Shown: in pieces, positions 23,578 to 35,621 of the stretch | Layout: each line of letters begins with the position of its first letter | Position numbering within the stretch: the first letter of the stretch is position 1 | NCBI RefSeq assembly: GCF_040712315.1 | Contig: NC_134024.1 | Span: 2,317,158-2,381,157, forward strand | DNA length: 64,000 bases | Reading direction: 5' to 3' | Origin: Castanea sativa | Taxonomy: Eukaryota > Streptophyta > Magnoliopsida > Fagales > Fagaceae | Program-made: the position numbers and the translations under genes | Notes under the pieces: generated by a model | What the model saw: the letters and a program-made list of their open reading frames with translations, nothing else | The model's database searches: none | What the model was told of the DNA's origin: nothing

Positions 23578-25649
23578 GTCACCATCAGAAAAAAGTAGTA
23601 ATCACATTTGCATTATATCTCAAAAATTCTAATCATAATTAAAATTTTAAATAATTATTTTTATAACCCAAATCATTTCAGAATATACTTGATTTGAGAT
23701 TCATTTTATGCCATACAACACCTCTTATCCCTTTTTATTTGAGATTCATTTAACAGTATGTACCACTTCTTATCCCTTTTGATTGGTTTCTAATGCTTAG
23801 ACATGGACCATTTAACCAACCAATTCAAAACAATCCAAAAGGACAAGGCCCTACCCCGGCCCGTGGTGATTGAAGAAATACATTACTTTTCATTACCTAA
23901 AAATGCATAAAACAAAAGCAAAACTAAAAAACATAACCATTCCTTTCTAGCAAAGGATCTCTCAAGTCAAAAGTTTTGAAGTCCCACTAAGAAAAAACAA
24001 TTGATAGCAACAAAGATAACTCATTCACCGAAAGCTTTCTTTTTGTTCCTATTTAGTAAAAGAGAAATAGTACATAACACATGATTTTTTTTTTTTTTTT
24101 TTTTTACAAATATCACTTTTTATATAAATAATTAACCTTCTGGACATTACATTAGGCTGCGCGGTAGCAAATTTTGAAAACTAATTTTTAGCTTTTAAAA
24201 TCTTTATAAAATAAAATAAAATAAAATATAAAAAAAAAACCATTCCCCTTATGGTGCCTGATTCAATGATTTCAGTTTTGGGCTTCAAAACAATTTTCAA
24301 AATACATTTTTGTAAAAGTTTTAATTTCATTTATTTAACTTTTCTCTTTAATAAAGACCATGCATAATTGTAAATAAACCACTCATATTTTAAATCATTG
24401 CTCTCGTTTAGAGTATTCAAATCTCAAAATTCTATTACATCCTATTTTACCATCCCAAAAAACTACTTTATTAATTATATTATACTATTTTACAATACTC
24501 TTAGCATCCCAACTTTTATTTTACTATACAATACATTAAAATAATATTTCTACACAATAAAATAATATATCCCAAAATCCAAAAACCCAGTGAGAGAGAG
24601 AGGAATTGATAAAGTAAGTGAATAAAATATTTTTTTTTTTTTTTTTTTTAAGAATTGCACTATAACACTATTGCAATTTTTTTTTTTTTTTTTTTGTGGC
24701 AATAGTTGGTTTTTACAAGTCCGGATGTGTGGGGGGTTTTGGACTTTTATACTAAATTTTCTCTACATATGATATATGTCATTCCCAATGTGCATGCTCT
24801 CATTAAGTTCTATATTTTTCATTTTTCAAGATGATGGCATTTTGGTGGACATAACGATGAGGAAATTAATTAAAATGCTGAATTGGAAACAAGTGAAATT
24901 AGAGGTGTATTTCATAGTTTAGCCAATTTTTTATTACCCTCGTTTTTTTGTTTAATTTTCTCACATGTTAAGTAATAAAGAAACATGATTTCCTAATGTT
25001 TGAGAACTGAATCCTAAACCTTATTATCCTATTATTATTTCTACAACTGATATGACTTTGATAACAGTTTCCTGGTACATCATTTGCCATATCTTCCCAA
25101 TAAAAATCATGTTTGTTTGTTGTTTACGACAAAAAAAAAATCCCTTTGTTTGTTGCATTAGGTGATGATTGATAAAACTTGCCATAGAAAGAAATTTTTT
25201 GAAGTGAAGGTTTAAAAACCAAACTCAATCATGACAAGTAACTAGTACTTAAAGATGTTAGTACTAGTACCACCGAGGAATGAAACAAATTAGGACTACT
25301 TAAAAAAAAAAAAAAACCAAAGTAGAAAGTTTCTTATCGATACATGATTTGCAGAACAAACATTTTGTTTCCTTGCTAAATAACGAAAGATTGGAGATGC
25401 AATTCTCCTCCTGAAATATCGAAATGTCCCCTTGACAAAATAGAAATGATGCATATGATAGTTTCTAAAGCTTATTTGTTTTTGTAGGTAGAATGGTAGA
25501 TAGTGGGGAGAGCAAGTTGGGGTGTGAACTTGAACCACGGATACGAGATATTACAAAAAATATCATTACTGTAAAGTTGTCACTTGAATGAACCCCATTT
25601 GAAGCTTATTAAAGTATGCATGATAATAATTTAATTTATAAATAGATAA
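23578..25649. other. Intergenic with poly-T and AAAT tracts
   Basis: No gene. Holds an (AAAAT)n stretch near 24206-24232, several poly-T runs (around 24086-24106, 24632-24650, 24678-24696) and AT-rich sequence. Confidence 0.5.
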
Positions 25650-25832
25650 GGGTAAAATTTTTGTGCATTTCCTTGGGTGTTTGTATATTAGATCCTTGAT
25701 CAAATTCAATCAAGTGATTGCATTGACCAATAAATTATATAGTTGAATTTAATTGTTGTTCAAAATTAAGCGATTAAATTTAATTGGAAAACCCAAGTAC
25801 AATAACTAAGAAATTATACATAATTTTTGCCC
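25650..25832. mobile_element. MITE-like inverted repeat
   Basis: 183 bp with imperfect terminal inverted repeats: GGGTAAAATTTTTGTGCAT at the left and the complement of GGGCAAAAATTATGTATAA at the right, continuing through a CCTTGGGTG or TCTTAGTTA segment. No clean target duplication. A related inverted repeat lies at 37284-37446. Confidence 0.5.
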
Positions 25833-25886
25833 GTAATAATTTTTACTCATTTAATTTGTTGATTTAAAATTATGGGATTTGATTTG

Positions 25887-26656
25887 TGTAAGTGCACAAT
25901 TTGTACCTGGACCCAACCAAATGATGGATTCAGGCCCAAATAGTCTTATATAATAAAATTTGTAGAATGTGGGCTTGAAACCTAGGTTTTGTGGATATTG
26001 GACGACAGATAGGCGGGCTAGACTGTCACTAACTACACAATCAATGGATAAGAATAACAGAAATTATCTTCGGACATAAGCCGAGGATGACTTGTATTAC
26101 CTTTCTCTCTTTAAACAAAAGATTACAACTGAAGTTAAAGTGTACCATCCTTTTTTCCTCTCTTTTTCTCCATGTCTCTCTTCCTTTCTTATATCAATCT
26201 TCTTCCCCCTTTCTCCTTCCACGTATAGCACAGATCACCCAATTAGATACTTGTCACATCCACCACCTTCTTGATATCTTCAAACAATAGCTGGAAGGCT
26301 GAACATTACTGTTCAGAGGTCATTTCCCCATTAATGCGGCCAGGGAGGTAGGTGCAGGGTCTTTAATGCGGTGGTAGAAGCCTTTTCCCTAAATATTTCT
26401 CATACGTTCTTCCTTTCTATAACTATGTGAAACACATCTTTACCCACTAAACCTTCCAGAATTCTCTCCTGAAACATCATAACGTGTCATACGATCTTTA
26501 TTTAACTTGTCCGAGGAGATGCCTTTCCTCGGATAACCTCACCAATCTTTCTAGTACGAGTTGGCTTATGGGCCCTAAAGTCTCTGCTCGAATAGGCTCA
26601 CATCACCAAATCAAGGCCAAGGCCCAAATTCGTGTTTTGACCATTTTACCCCCACA
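25887..26656 (+). mobile_element. Solo LTR (770 bp), unclassified retrotransposon
   Basis: Starts TGTAAGTGCACAATTTG and ends TTTTACCCCCACA, flanked by atttg (25882-25886) and atttt (26657-26661), a 4-of-5 target duplication. Shares architecture with the LTR at 22755: TGTAAG start, CCGAGGA near one third, TCCTCGGA near the end and CCCCACA terminus. The two differ enough to be different families or subfamilies. No internal domain is present, so recombination between LTRs probably removed it. Confidence 0.65.
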
Positions 26657-29600
26657 ATTTTTTTTTAGTACCTTTCAAAATTTTTGTAGAAATACCAAAA
26701 GAAGGAAGTTATTATTCAATCTTTATTGTATTAGAATAGTAGCCATCTACTTCACATATATAGATTATAGAATTAATACTCATTATCTTTTTCTTTTGCA
26801 CACGGAATCATTCTCAATCTCACAAATCCCACAATTATGAGAAATAAAGAATTATAACCCTCCCTTATTTGAAAATAAAAACATCACTAAAGTTCAAGAT
26901 TAATATTATATTAATATATCAAATAATTGTAGGAATGATCTTGAATTGACATTACAATTATACCTGTCTTGAACAAACTATACTAGAAAATTCGATCTTC
27001 ATTGCATTGGTTCATAAAACACCTGAAGTCACAAAAACCCATTATGTAGCTAGCTTCCATTTTTGAGTGGGTAACAATTAAGCATACACCATGGTTGAAG
27101 ATGTTATTGGCTAATAGGTTTAAGCAACTCTTTGTTGTTATTGGCTTGGACACAAATAAAACCCTTCATTCATGTCAATATCTACACTTTTGAGGGCACC
27201 AACTCAGGAGCATATATCACCCAACAACCGAATAAAAAATTAAAAATCCTGTCTTATTCGTAATATTCCACTTGTTGCGCTTCACAAATTACACTGCACC
27301 ACGCGTAAGGTTTTTTTTTTCTTTTTTTCTTTTAAATTTTAAACTTTGATTATTTTATTTAAAAAATGAAATAGTACAGTGATGGATAAAGTAGAAAGTG
27401 AAATGATCAAAACGAGATAATCCATCTAGGGGCATAACAGAAATTCTTAATAATTTCACAATATTCCTAAATTAGTTAATCGCCTCATACATGTCCATTA
27501 AAAAAATTAAGAGCAATCCTACAAACACAATAATTTTCTTAACCGTTGAGTTGATTAGTTTTTACTAGTTCTCATTTGAACTCGAGACTAACGTCACTTT
27601 TTACCTATTAATAATTTGTCACCTTAATATTGAAAAAGTTAATTTACGATCTCATACTTTGCCAAAACTTATGCCATAATTTGATGATATATATGATTGT
27701 AATGGATGAACAATCACTTTGATATAAACTTATAATTTTTTATCCATCATTTACAACTGCATATGTCTGGATTATGAAAAAAGTTTGGCATAGAAAGTGT
27801 CTATAGACTCTTTCTTATCGAGGAAGGCTCATCCACAAGATAATAGACTGACGTGAAATTATTGTAAAATTGTTGTGAATTATAAATTATTGTGTACCAA
27901 ATTTTATTGAGACTTTTATTTTCAACAAGCAGACGCATGATATTTTTGGTTAGAGTGGGTCTTTCAAGCTATAAGAACTTTTTGGCTGCTAAGTGAGTTT
28001 GAAAACAGCTGGATCATGCTAAGCTTCAACTATATGTCACTATAATAAAATAAAATAAAATGAAACTAGTCTATAAGCTAAGGTTCAACCATATTCAAGA
28101 AAAAAGTAATATAACAACTAGTGCTTACAATCAATATCACCATCAATCTTTTTTGTCAAAACTTGTATTGATTTGAAATGCCAAACCTTATGCATAGACA
28201 CACACTATCTCCGCGTTGCACAATGTTTGACCTATTCATCATCCATGGTGTCTTCAAAGTTCAAATCGTTTTCTTTGGTCAAGAAAAAAAAAAGTTTTGT
28301 CGAGAGAAATTTTCATTGTGAGACATGTGTTTTTCATTTGTTATTTGTTATTATTTTATTTTATTTTTTGGAGGGGGTGACGTTTAACACAATTTCTGCA
28401 GTCTTTTAGAGCTTTCATACAGATAGAAAATTGGTGCAATAATTAAATTGCGTATCAGATTAAATAAAACTTGCTAACGTATACTTCTTTTTGTGTCCAT
28501 ACTCCATACCGTTTCTATACAAGATTCCATATACTATTATTAACTTTTCCAATTGAAGTACTCCCTTTTATGTGAGTTTGAGAGTCATGATTATAAGATT
28601 TTTTATCCACTTCTTTCAATTAAATAATGACTAAATAGTCAAAAATCTTATAATTTAATTGGTTGACACCTTCTTATATTTTCAAGAGAGACATTCAAAG
28701 TTTAAAACTCCTCCTCTCCCCCATTATAAATATTGAATTATCAAAAATATAAAAAACTAATTACTAAATAAAGTGAGTTTATAAAATAAATGGACCAAAT
28801 TGGTCACTAGTTTAATTGAATAAACTTATTTTCATTAATTAGTTTTGCTTAAAAACCAAATGAGTAGATTACATTTTGAATCCGATATATAGTACTTTAG
28901 GGTTCAATTATATGGTTCAACCAATTACTTTTGAAATTATATCATTCAAGTTGTTATTTTGAAATATTAGGGATTAATTTATTACTTTTGAAACCATAGA
29001 ACTTAATCTATTACACTCCTAAATAAATTGTGCAAAAATACAACATATAAAGCTTTAAGAAATTATACATACTTCGAAAAATAAACAAAATAATCACAAT
29101 CACCACCATTAGAAAACGAGAGAGAGGTCAATTTTTTATTAATTCTTATCACACTGTGTTCCCAAAATAAAGGTAGGAGAAAATGAGGAAAAATAAAAAG
29201 TTTTACACAACAGAATACAAATTTCCAAACCTTTTATTCCAATTTCTAAGATTCAAAATACCAAATATTTGCTTACCCATCTTGTGTTTATAAAAAATGA
29301 CAAATTATTTAACATATTTCCTTATCCCAATATAGTCAATTTATCCAAATATTTGAGGGACATATTATCATCTGACCTACTCCACTTACTTGATCAGGCA
29401 TTTCTTGCCTCTAATATCTTTATTAACAAAGTTCTAATCCACTAAATCAATTGAATAGAATACATATATAAATAAAAGTAGGACATGGTTGAGCATTAAT
29501 TGTTGCCTTGAAGCTTATGATTATCAAAGAATTAGAGCAACAACTTTGTCCAAGTGCACTTAATGTGGGCCGACACACAACTACCTAACACTCCTATCAA

Positions 29601-30556
29601 GTAATACTATTACAAGATTTAAGTTTTTCCTAATCACATGGTTTTCAAGTCAATTTATCCAGTCATCATTCACCGAACACAGAAAAAACTTGTGTGTTCA
29701 CCGACAATCTTTTCTTTAATAAGTATCAAAGATACTAATGATATATGATATAGAGCATAGGATGTAAACACATGTGGTCGTATGTTTTGTATAAAACTAG
29801 AAACTGGGTTTTAGAATCTAGGGGCTTAGGATTAAAGAACCATCCATCCAGCTTCATGGGGAAGGGGATAAGGGGTCTAATGTTGTGTCAAATTATTGTA
29901 TTAAAACCTTGACTTGATTAGAATATTGTACTAATAAAGCGACATACATTAGCTTAAGAGAGGGAAACAGCTGCAACACATACAAAAAGAGGTTTCACAA
30001 AGTGACATAGATTTTCTTATTGACTAACAAAGGAGTAAATCAGCTTAGTTTTCATATTGCAAATAAAGACATTATGTTGCTTTTGACCAAAATTAAGTGG
30101 CAAATAATCCAATTGAAAAGTGTCCATATATGAGTGCAATTTCCTGGGTTTTGTGGGGTACTGATGCTAGAATGCCGGTGCCATTAAGGTTTCACTCTTT
30201 GACTGCGGTCCGACAAAGATTGACCTAATACGCAAACTTTAGGGAAGACAATATAGCTAGGACGGTTAATAAGATTTCTTTTTCTCACCTACCCTTGTTA
30301 GGACAAAGAAGTGAAATTTTCCTTGTTAAGTGTTTTGAGGGATTGCAAAATTTCCGGTCCAATCTGCACTATTTTGCCCCCACATAATTTTTTGATATGA
30401 CATGAATAAATTCTGTTTACACCATCATGCCTCGTCTCATCCTATCTTGTTCTGACACGAATATATACATATATATTACTCACATCCAAAACATTCACCT
30501 CCCTCTTCACTAACCTACCAACCATTCAATTTCTCTATTCCTCTCTTACTCTCGTC
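26657..30556. other. Intergenic, AT-rich, no gene
   Basis: About 3.9 kb without a credible coding region. A possible hairpin (attataagattttt and its complement) lies near 28588-28655. Short poly-T and TTTTA tracts occur. Nothing else was recognised. Confidence 0.5.
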
Positions 30557-31083
30557 AGCAAGATTATCAAAATCGGGATCCTACGTAAAATTGTGAGAGG
30601 TAAGTGAGATTGTGGATTATAAAATTGGATCATAAATCGTAAGACCCTACATTATTTGAGAAAAAGCAAATTGGTATGTTAAACAATCATATAAATTATA
30701 CATTCATAAACCAAATATTTGCATTCATTTAATGTAATTATCATACATCATTACATTACATCCATTTGTAAGCATCATTTAAAGAGGCCAAAAATCTCAA
30801 AACATGACACTCTATTGAGATGTTATTTTTCGTTTGGTTCAACTAACACTCTATCTCTCTACATTAGAATAAAAAAACTTGGTCTATTAAGATGTTATTT
30901 TTCATTTGAGTCCAACTGAGCCTATTGTCAAGTTAAAGAAGATTACAAGAAACCAGATTTGTTTGGAATCGTCAGAATCGTACGATCCTGAATGATCACT
31001 ATGATTCTTGAAAGATCCGAATCGTTTTGGGCAGATGGATTGTAAAATCGTAGAATTCAGATCATGATTTTGACAACCATGCT
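30557..31083. mobile_element. Possible non-autonomous DNA element (inverted ends)
   Basis: The left end reads ATTATCAAAATCGGGATCCTACG and the right end, reverse-complemented, GGTTGTCAAAATCATGATCTG followed by CTACGATTTTACAATCC. The shared core TCAAAATC plus GATC-rich palindromic sequence suggests a degraded inverted-repeat element. No target duplication is evident and the limits are approximate. Confidence 0.35.
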
Positions 31084-31590
31084 CATCAATGTAGAAAAAA
31101 AAATTAAAAAAAAAAATCTTCATTACTAATGGTAAAATACATTCACCACAATGGCAAGACATCCGGTCCAACATTTCCTCCCTTGTTGCCATCCTTATAA
31201 AATGTCTAGAGCTTTTAAAGAGCTTGACTATTATTCCAAGTGTATATTGTCTCCCTATCCATCACACACTGGATAATTAAGAGGGGGAATTCCTTAGAGT
31301 GACCCCAAGATGATAACTAGGAAGTTTGAACTCAAGACTCCATGAATTTCATTAGGCCTTAAGAACCACTAGACCAACTATGATATCCCAAATTGTGCAA
31401 AACCAACTGAATTTGATTATTTGAATGTGTGTTGTGTAGGCATGTGTTGAGTCTCACATTAAATATTTACTAAATGGAATTTGGGTTTATAAGTGATTGT
31501 GAGGAGCCCCAATTGCAATTTAACTAGTCCTTTTGGGCTATAAGTGTAGAAGTGATTATCACTTTCCTTGGGTCGTTACAAATGATATCT
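31084..31590. other. Intergenic, no gene
   Basis: Part of this stretch (about 31395-31580, around gttgagtctcacatt and gggtcgttacaaatg) resembles LTR-type repeat sequence common in plant genomes, but no termini were found. Confidence 0.35.
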
Positions 31591-31847
31591 GGGTTTCATT
31601 TATTATTAGCCCTTACATTATAGAGTCTAAAATGGAATTTTCCTTAATATATTTCCACCAAATAATGATAGTTTGAAGTGCTTTTTTTGGTTTGGGCTGA
31701 TAACAAAGCTCATATTAGGGTTTAATTTGTTATTAGCCCTTAAACAATAGAGTTTAAAATGGAATTTTCCTTAATATTTTTCTACCAAATAATGATGGTT
31801 TGAAGTGTTTTTGTTTTTTTGGTTTGGGCTGATAACAAAATTCATAT
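31591..31847. repeat. Two-copy tandem repeat, period about 127 bp
   Basis: Copies 31591-31717 and 31718-31847 share ttattagccctta, aaaatggaattttcctta, ccaaataatgat and ggtttgggctgataacaaa. Copy 2 has a few extra T residues. Confidence 0.82.
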
Positions 31848-33524
31848 TTGCTCACTCGCTCACTCACATATTTAGTGCATGTACTTCGTGGATCAAGATA
31901 TACAAGTAACTGGCCCACTGACATCAACCCAAACCCTCAATATTGGGCAAGCAATGGAAAAATCCATGCATACAACAGAACCATGGGGCAGGTTTGGGCC
32001 GCATTCTCATCAATGTTTCTAGGACAGCATGACTGTTGGGATTGAGTCAAGGCAAGCTACATGTGGAAAATGATTGGTTCTGTGGCAAATTAAAAAAAAA
32101 AAAAAAAATCAGATATTACATTTAAAATCTTTCATGATTTGTGACAACATTTGGCTTTCAAAGAATGTCATAGTTCATGAAGAAAGAATTTGGACTAAAG
32201 AGCAACTAAAGAGAAGCACCATTAAGGATGTCAAAGCACCACCACGCATCCTTGACGCAATAGTTATTCCACAAGTATAAGTGTTTGTGAGGTGTGGGGG
32301 CAAAATCGGGGTTCAAGTCTCTATGATGGAGTTTCACACACATATACACTTAGATTAAACTAAAATAAAAATTCTATCTTGCATATATATATAAAGGGAT
32401 GTCAATGCTAGGCTGGAGTTCAAAACCAAATTCAAGAAGTCAGTTTTAAATGCTACCATCTGTTGTAATTGGGGGATTGATACAAGTAGTATTTTAATTT
32501 GATTCTAGAAATCCTGTGATGCTGTGCTTTCGCCAAAGTGCTATTGTATTGTCTATGTGTTACTGTGCTGAAGGTGCTAGTTTGGATACCTTATAGATGT
32601 TTTGTTTAGTTGTTAGTGTGTTTTGCTTTGCCCATTTGTTTTGGCTTGCTTTGGTTTTATAGTTAGCTTTGTATTTTGGTAACTGTAGCAGGGAGGTTTC
32701 GCTGGTTTCTTGGGATCTCCCTTTGTAATATGTGTTTGTTTCAATGACTAAAGCAACCCAAAAAAAAAAAAATGTTTGCAGGTCTTTTAGAATTAGTTTT
32801 TAGGGAGACATTTAGCTCTCTGATACAACACAGATTTTTCTAGCTGAATTAACCGACACATTAACAAATTTAAAATTGCATTCAGCCTTAGACGTAAAGA
32901 AGTAAAAAACAAGTCCTGGCACAATCACAGTGTAGGAAAAGAAAAGAAAAAACCATGATATAATTTCAACAATATATCGTGTGTTGATCCTATATTGGGT
33001 TTGTTTGTTTAATTCTTTTTCCAAAAAATATAAATGATATCTTGTTTCAGTTCATAATAAGGTTTCTGGTCTTTCTTTCATCAAAAAATAATAATAATAA
33101 GGTTTCTGGTAGCTTGTTAGTAAAAGCTAATCAACAAATCCAAACTCCAACTACTGTGAGTACAAGAGTATTTGGTTCAAGAAGAGTTCCCATATCTGTA
33201 AAGTGGGCTCCTAAATAAGCATCCACACTCCACATCCTATGATCTATACAAACATATAAAACTATTAATACATGCCACTCTCACCATGACTAGGAAACAA
33301 ATAAAGTTCTTATATCCAAATATAAATTCAGGAATTTCACTGTCAACCTTTCTCATTCGCCATCAAAATATACAAATCCTTACAGATAGTTTTAATGAGA
33401 TGCATTAAGTTACAACAGGTCTATACATTTGCACATTACTGAGTTATTGGCTATTCATGAGCATGTTTCATCAACGAACTTAATGAACCTAAAGAAGAAG
33501 AGTAAATATTTCATTGCCTCTTTT
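31848..33524. other. Intergenic with poly-A-ended segment
   Basis: No recognised gene. The segment about 32470-32772 is T/G-rich and ends in cccaaaaaaaaaaaa, like the 3' end of a LINE or another retrocopy, but no target duplication was found. The small + frames at 31848-32280 have no identifiable domain. Confidence 0.4.
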
Positions 33525-35621
33525 TTACGATGAGGAAGAACTCATCTGTACAAATCTTTGAGCTTCCTCAATGCGACCAAAACGGTTGAGAAGTCCAATG
33601 ATTATAGAGTAATGTTCTTCAGATGCCTTTATTTTATATCTATGATGCATTAAATTAAATATCTGGCAAGCATCATCCACAAATCCAGCGTGATCACATA
33701 TAGATAGAACCACTTTGAAAGTGAAATGGTTTGGAGTAAAAACACCCGATCTCATCTGATCAAACTGAGCAATTGCATCTTGACACTGGTTATTACATCC
33801 ATATGCCTCTATAATTGCAGTCCATGTCATTACTCCCTTAACGGGGATTGCATCAAAAACTGACTTTGCATGACCAATTGCTCCACAACTCCCATACAAC
33901 TTCACAACTGCAGCAGAGACAAAATGGGTACACTCAAAATTCTTCTTCAAGACTTGTCCATGTACCTCCTTCCCAAGCTTCAAACTTTTTAGTTCACCAC
34001 AAACACTCAATATCCTTGCTATCGTAACTGAATCTGGCCTGTGTTTTGACAACTGCATTGACCTAAACACACCAAGTGCTTCATTTAGATGGCCATGTTC
34101 TACATATGAATCAATCATGGCTGTCCACAAGATCACATTCCTCTGTTCCATACCATCAAACAATTTTAAAGAATACTTCAACAGGCCACACTTTGAGTAC
34201 ATTATCATCAAAGAGGAAACAACAGATACATTAGGTAGGAACCAATTCTTCAAAGCATAAGCATGAATCTCCTTCCCTTGAGTCAGAGCCCTCAACTCTG
34301 CACAAACTGGAAGAACAGTGGCAACTGTGACAATATCAGGCCTAAACCCTTCCTGCTGCATCCAAATTATTGATCTCAAAGCCTGCTCAAGCCTCCCATT
34401 TGAGGCATAACCTGACATCAAAGCAGTCCAACAAATAGTATTCCTCTCCATTGATGCATAAAACACCTGCCTCCCTGATCCCATGTCCCCACACTTACAA
34501 TACATGTCAATCAAGGCAGACTGAATGAAAATCTGCCTCGAGTAACTCTTCGTCTTCAACACATAAGCATGAACTTCTCGGCCTAATTTATGTGCCCAAA
34601 CTTCTCCAATAACAGGAAGTATTGTAGTCAGTATAACCGAGTTTGGCCTTATCCCTTCTTCTACCATTCTCCTCACATACTCCAAAGCTTCCTTTTGCAA
34701 CCTATTGTGTGCAAAACCCGCAATCATCGCTCCCCACACCACAACATCCCTCTCACCAATCTCTTCAAAAACACGACGCGCAAGCTTAATCTTTCCACAT
34801 TTAAAGTACATATCAACCAAACTCGTCCCAAGAATTGAACTATCAAAAAAACCATTCTTTATCAAAAGGGCATGAGTCTTTAAACCTTGCCAAAGCGCAG
34901 ATGCACCGGCAAAACTCTTGATGACATTAGAAAAAGAATAAACATTCAAATCGACCCCTAATTCCCTCATTTCAGTATAAGTCGAAAGCACATCACGATA
35001 TCGCCGCCTACCCGATATCACACTCCCTCTAAGCAAGGCATTCCACGAATACACATTCTTACTAGAACATTCATCAAACAGTTGGTGTGCATCTTCAATC
35101 GACCCACAAGCTGTGTACATATTCACAAGCTTTGTACGTAAAAACTCGTTATTTTCAAGCCCATTAATCCTTATATGAGTGTGAACTTGTTTTCCTTCGG
35201 TTAAGGATTTGGTTCGAACACAAGCAGTAATAAGAGAAGAAAAAGTGGTGGGGTTAACAGGTATACCTTGTTGGTCCAAGTAGTCCAATATGGCAAATGC
35301 TTGTTTGAGCTTGTTTTGCTTAGCAAATCTTTGGATGTCTTTGTAAATGGCATATGGGTTTTTGGTGTGGAGTGGTAAAGATTCTGGGAATGCATCTTTT
35401 TGTGAAAATGGTGGCGGCTTTTTGGATGGAAATTTGGATGTTTTTTTGCGTTGTTGTTGGGGGTGGGTGTTTGATGGTGGTGGTTTTGGGTTATGGGTTT
35501 GGATTGGTGCTGGGGATTTTGTTGAGGCTTTGGTTTTGAAGAAGTAGGAGTTTCTGTTGTGGGTGTAGTTAGTGAAGGGATTTGGGTGGAGATGAAGAGT
35601 CCATGGAAGTGTAACTTCCAT
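33525..35621 (-). CDS. PLS-class pentatricopeptide repeat protein (At1g71460-like)
   Basis: Intronless 698-residue RNA-binding protein of organelle RNA metabolism. The first 60-70 residues are rich in Ser, Thr, Pro, Lys and Asn with almost no acidic residues, as in a plastid transit peptide. From about residue 90 to the end PPR, L and S motifs follow one another (TFSSLITACVRTKSLTEGKQVH, LVNMYTACGSIEDAHQLFDE, VYSWNALLRG, WTALMSGYASNGRLEQAL, WTAMIDSYVEHG, WTAIIEAYG). It ends after a last PPR helix with a Ser run. There is no E, E+ or DYW domain, so it is unlikely to edit RNA by itself. Length and order match the Arabidopsis plastid protein At1g71460 as I remember it. It is divergently placed from the NTF2-like gene, with 1.2 kb between start codons. 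Confidence 0.93.
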   Translation of the reverse strand: MEVTLPWTLHLHPNPFTNYTHNRNSYFFKTKASTKSPAPIQTHNPKPPPSNTHPQQQRKKTSKFPSKKPPPFSQKDAFPESLPLHTKNPYAIYKDIQRFAKQNKLKQAFAILDYLDQQGIPVNPTTFSSLITACVRTKSLTEGKQVHTHIRINGLENNEFLRTKLVNMYTACGSIEDAHQLFDECSSKNVYSWNALLRGSVISGRRRYRDVLSTYTEMRELGVDLNVYSFSNVIKSFAGASALWQGLKTHALLIKNGFFDSSILGTSLVDMYFKCGKIKLARRVFEEIGERDVVVWGAMIAGFAHNRLQKEALEYVRRMVEEGIRPNSVILTTILPVIGEVWAHKLGREVHAYVLKTKSYSRQIFIQSALIDMYCKCGDMGSGRQVFYASMERNTICWTALMSGYASNGRLEQALRSIIWMQQEGFRPDIVTVATVLPVCAELRALTQGKEIHAYALKNWFLPNVSVVSSLMIMYSKCGLLKYSLKLFDGMEQRNVILWTAMIDSYVEHGHLNEALGVFRSMQLSKHRPDSVTIARILSVCGELKSLKLGKEVHGQVLKKNFECTHFVSAAVVKLYGSCGAIGHAKSVFDAIPVKGVMTWTAIIEAYGCNNQCQDAIAQFDQMRSGVFTPNHFTFKVVLSICDHAGFVDDACQIFNLMHHRYKIKASEEHYSIIIGLLNRFGRIEEAQRFVQMSSSSS

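Noticed and set aside
23197..23598. 133-codon + strand frame
   Set aside because: Lies mostly within the solo LTR at 22755-23577 and runs over its end; no domain.
28588..28655. Inverted repeat that could be a microRNA hairpin
   Set aside because: AT-only stem of about 14 bp with a long loop; no mature-like sequence or support.
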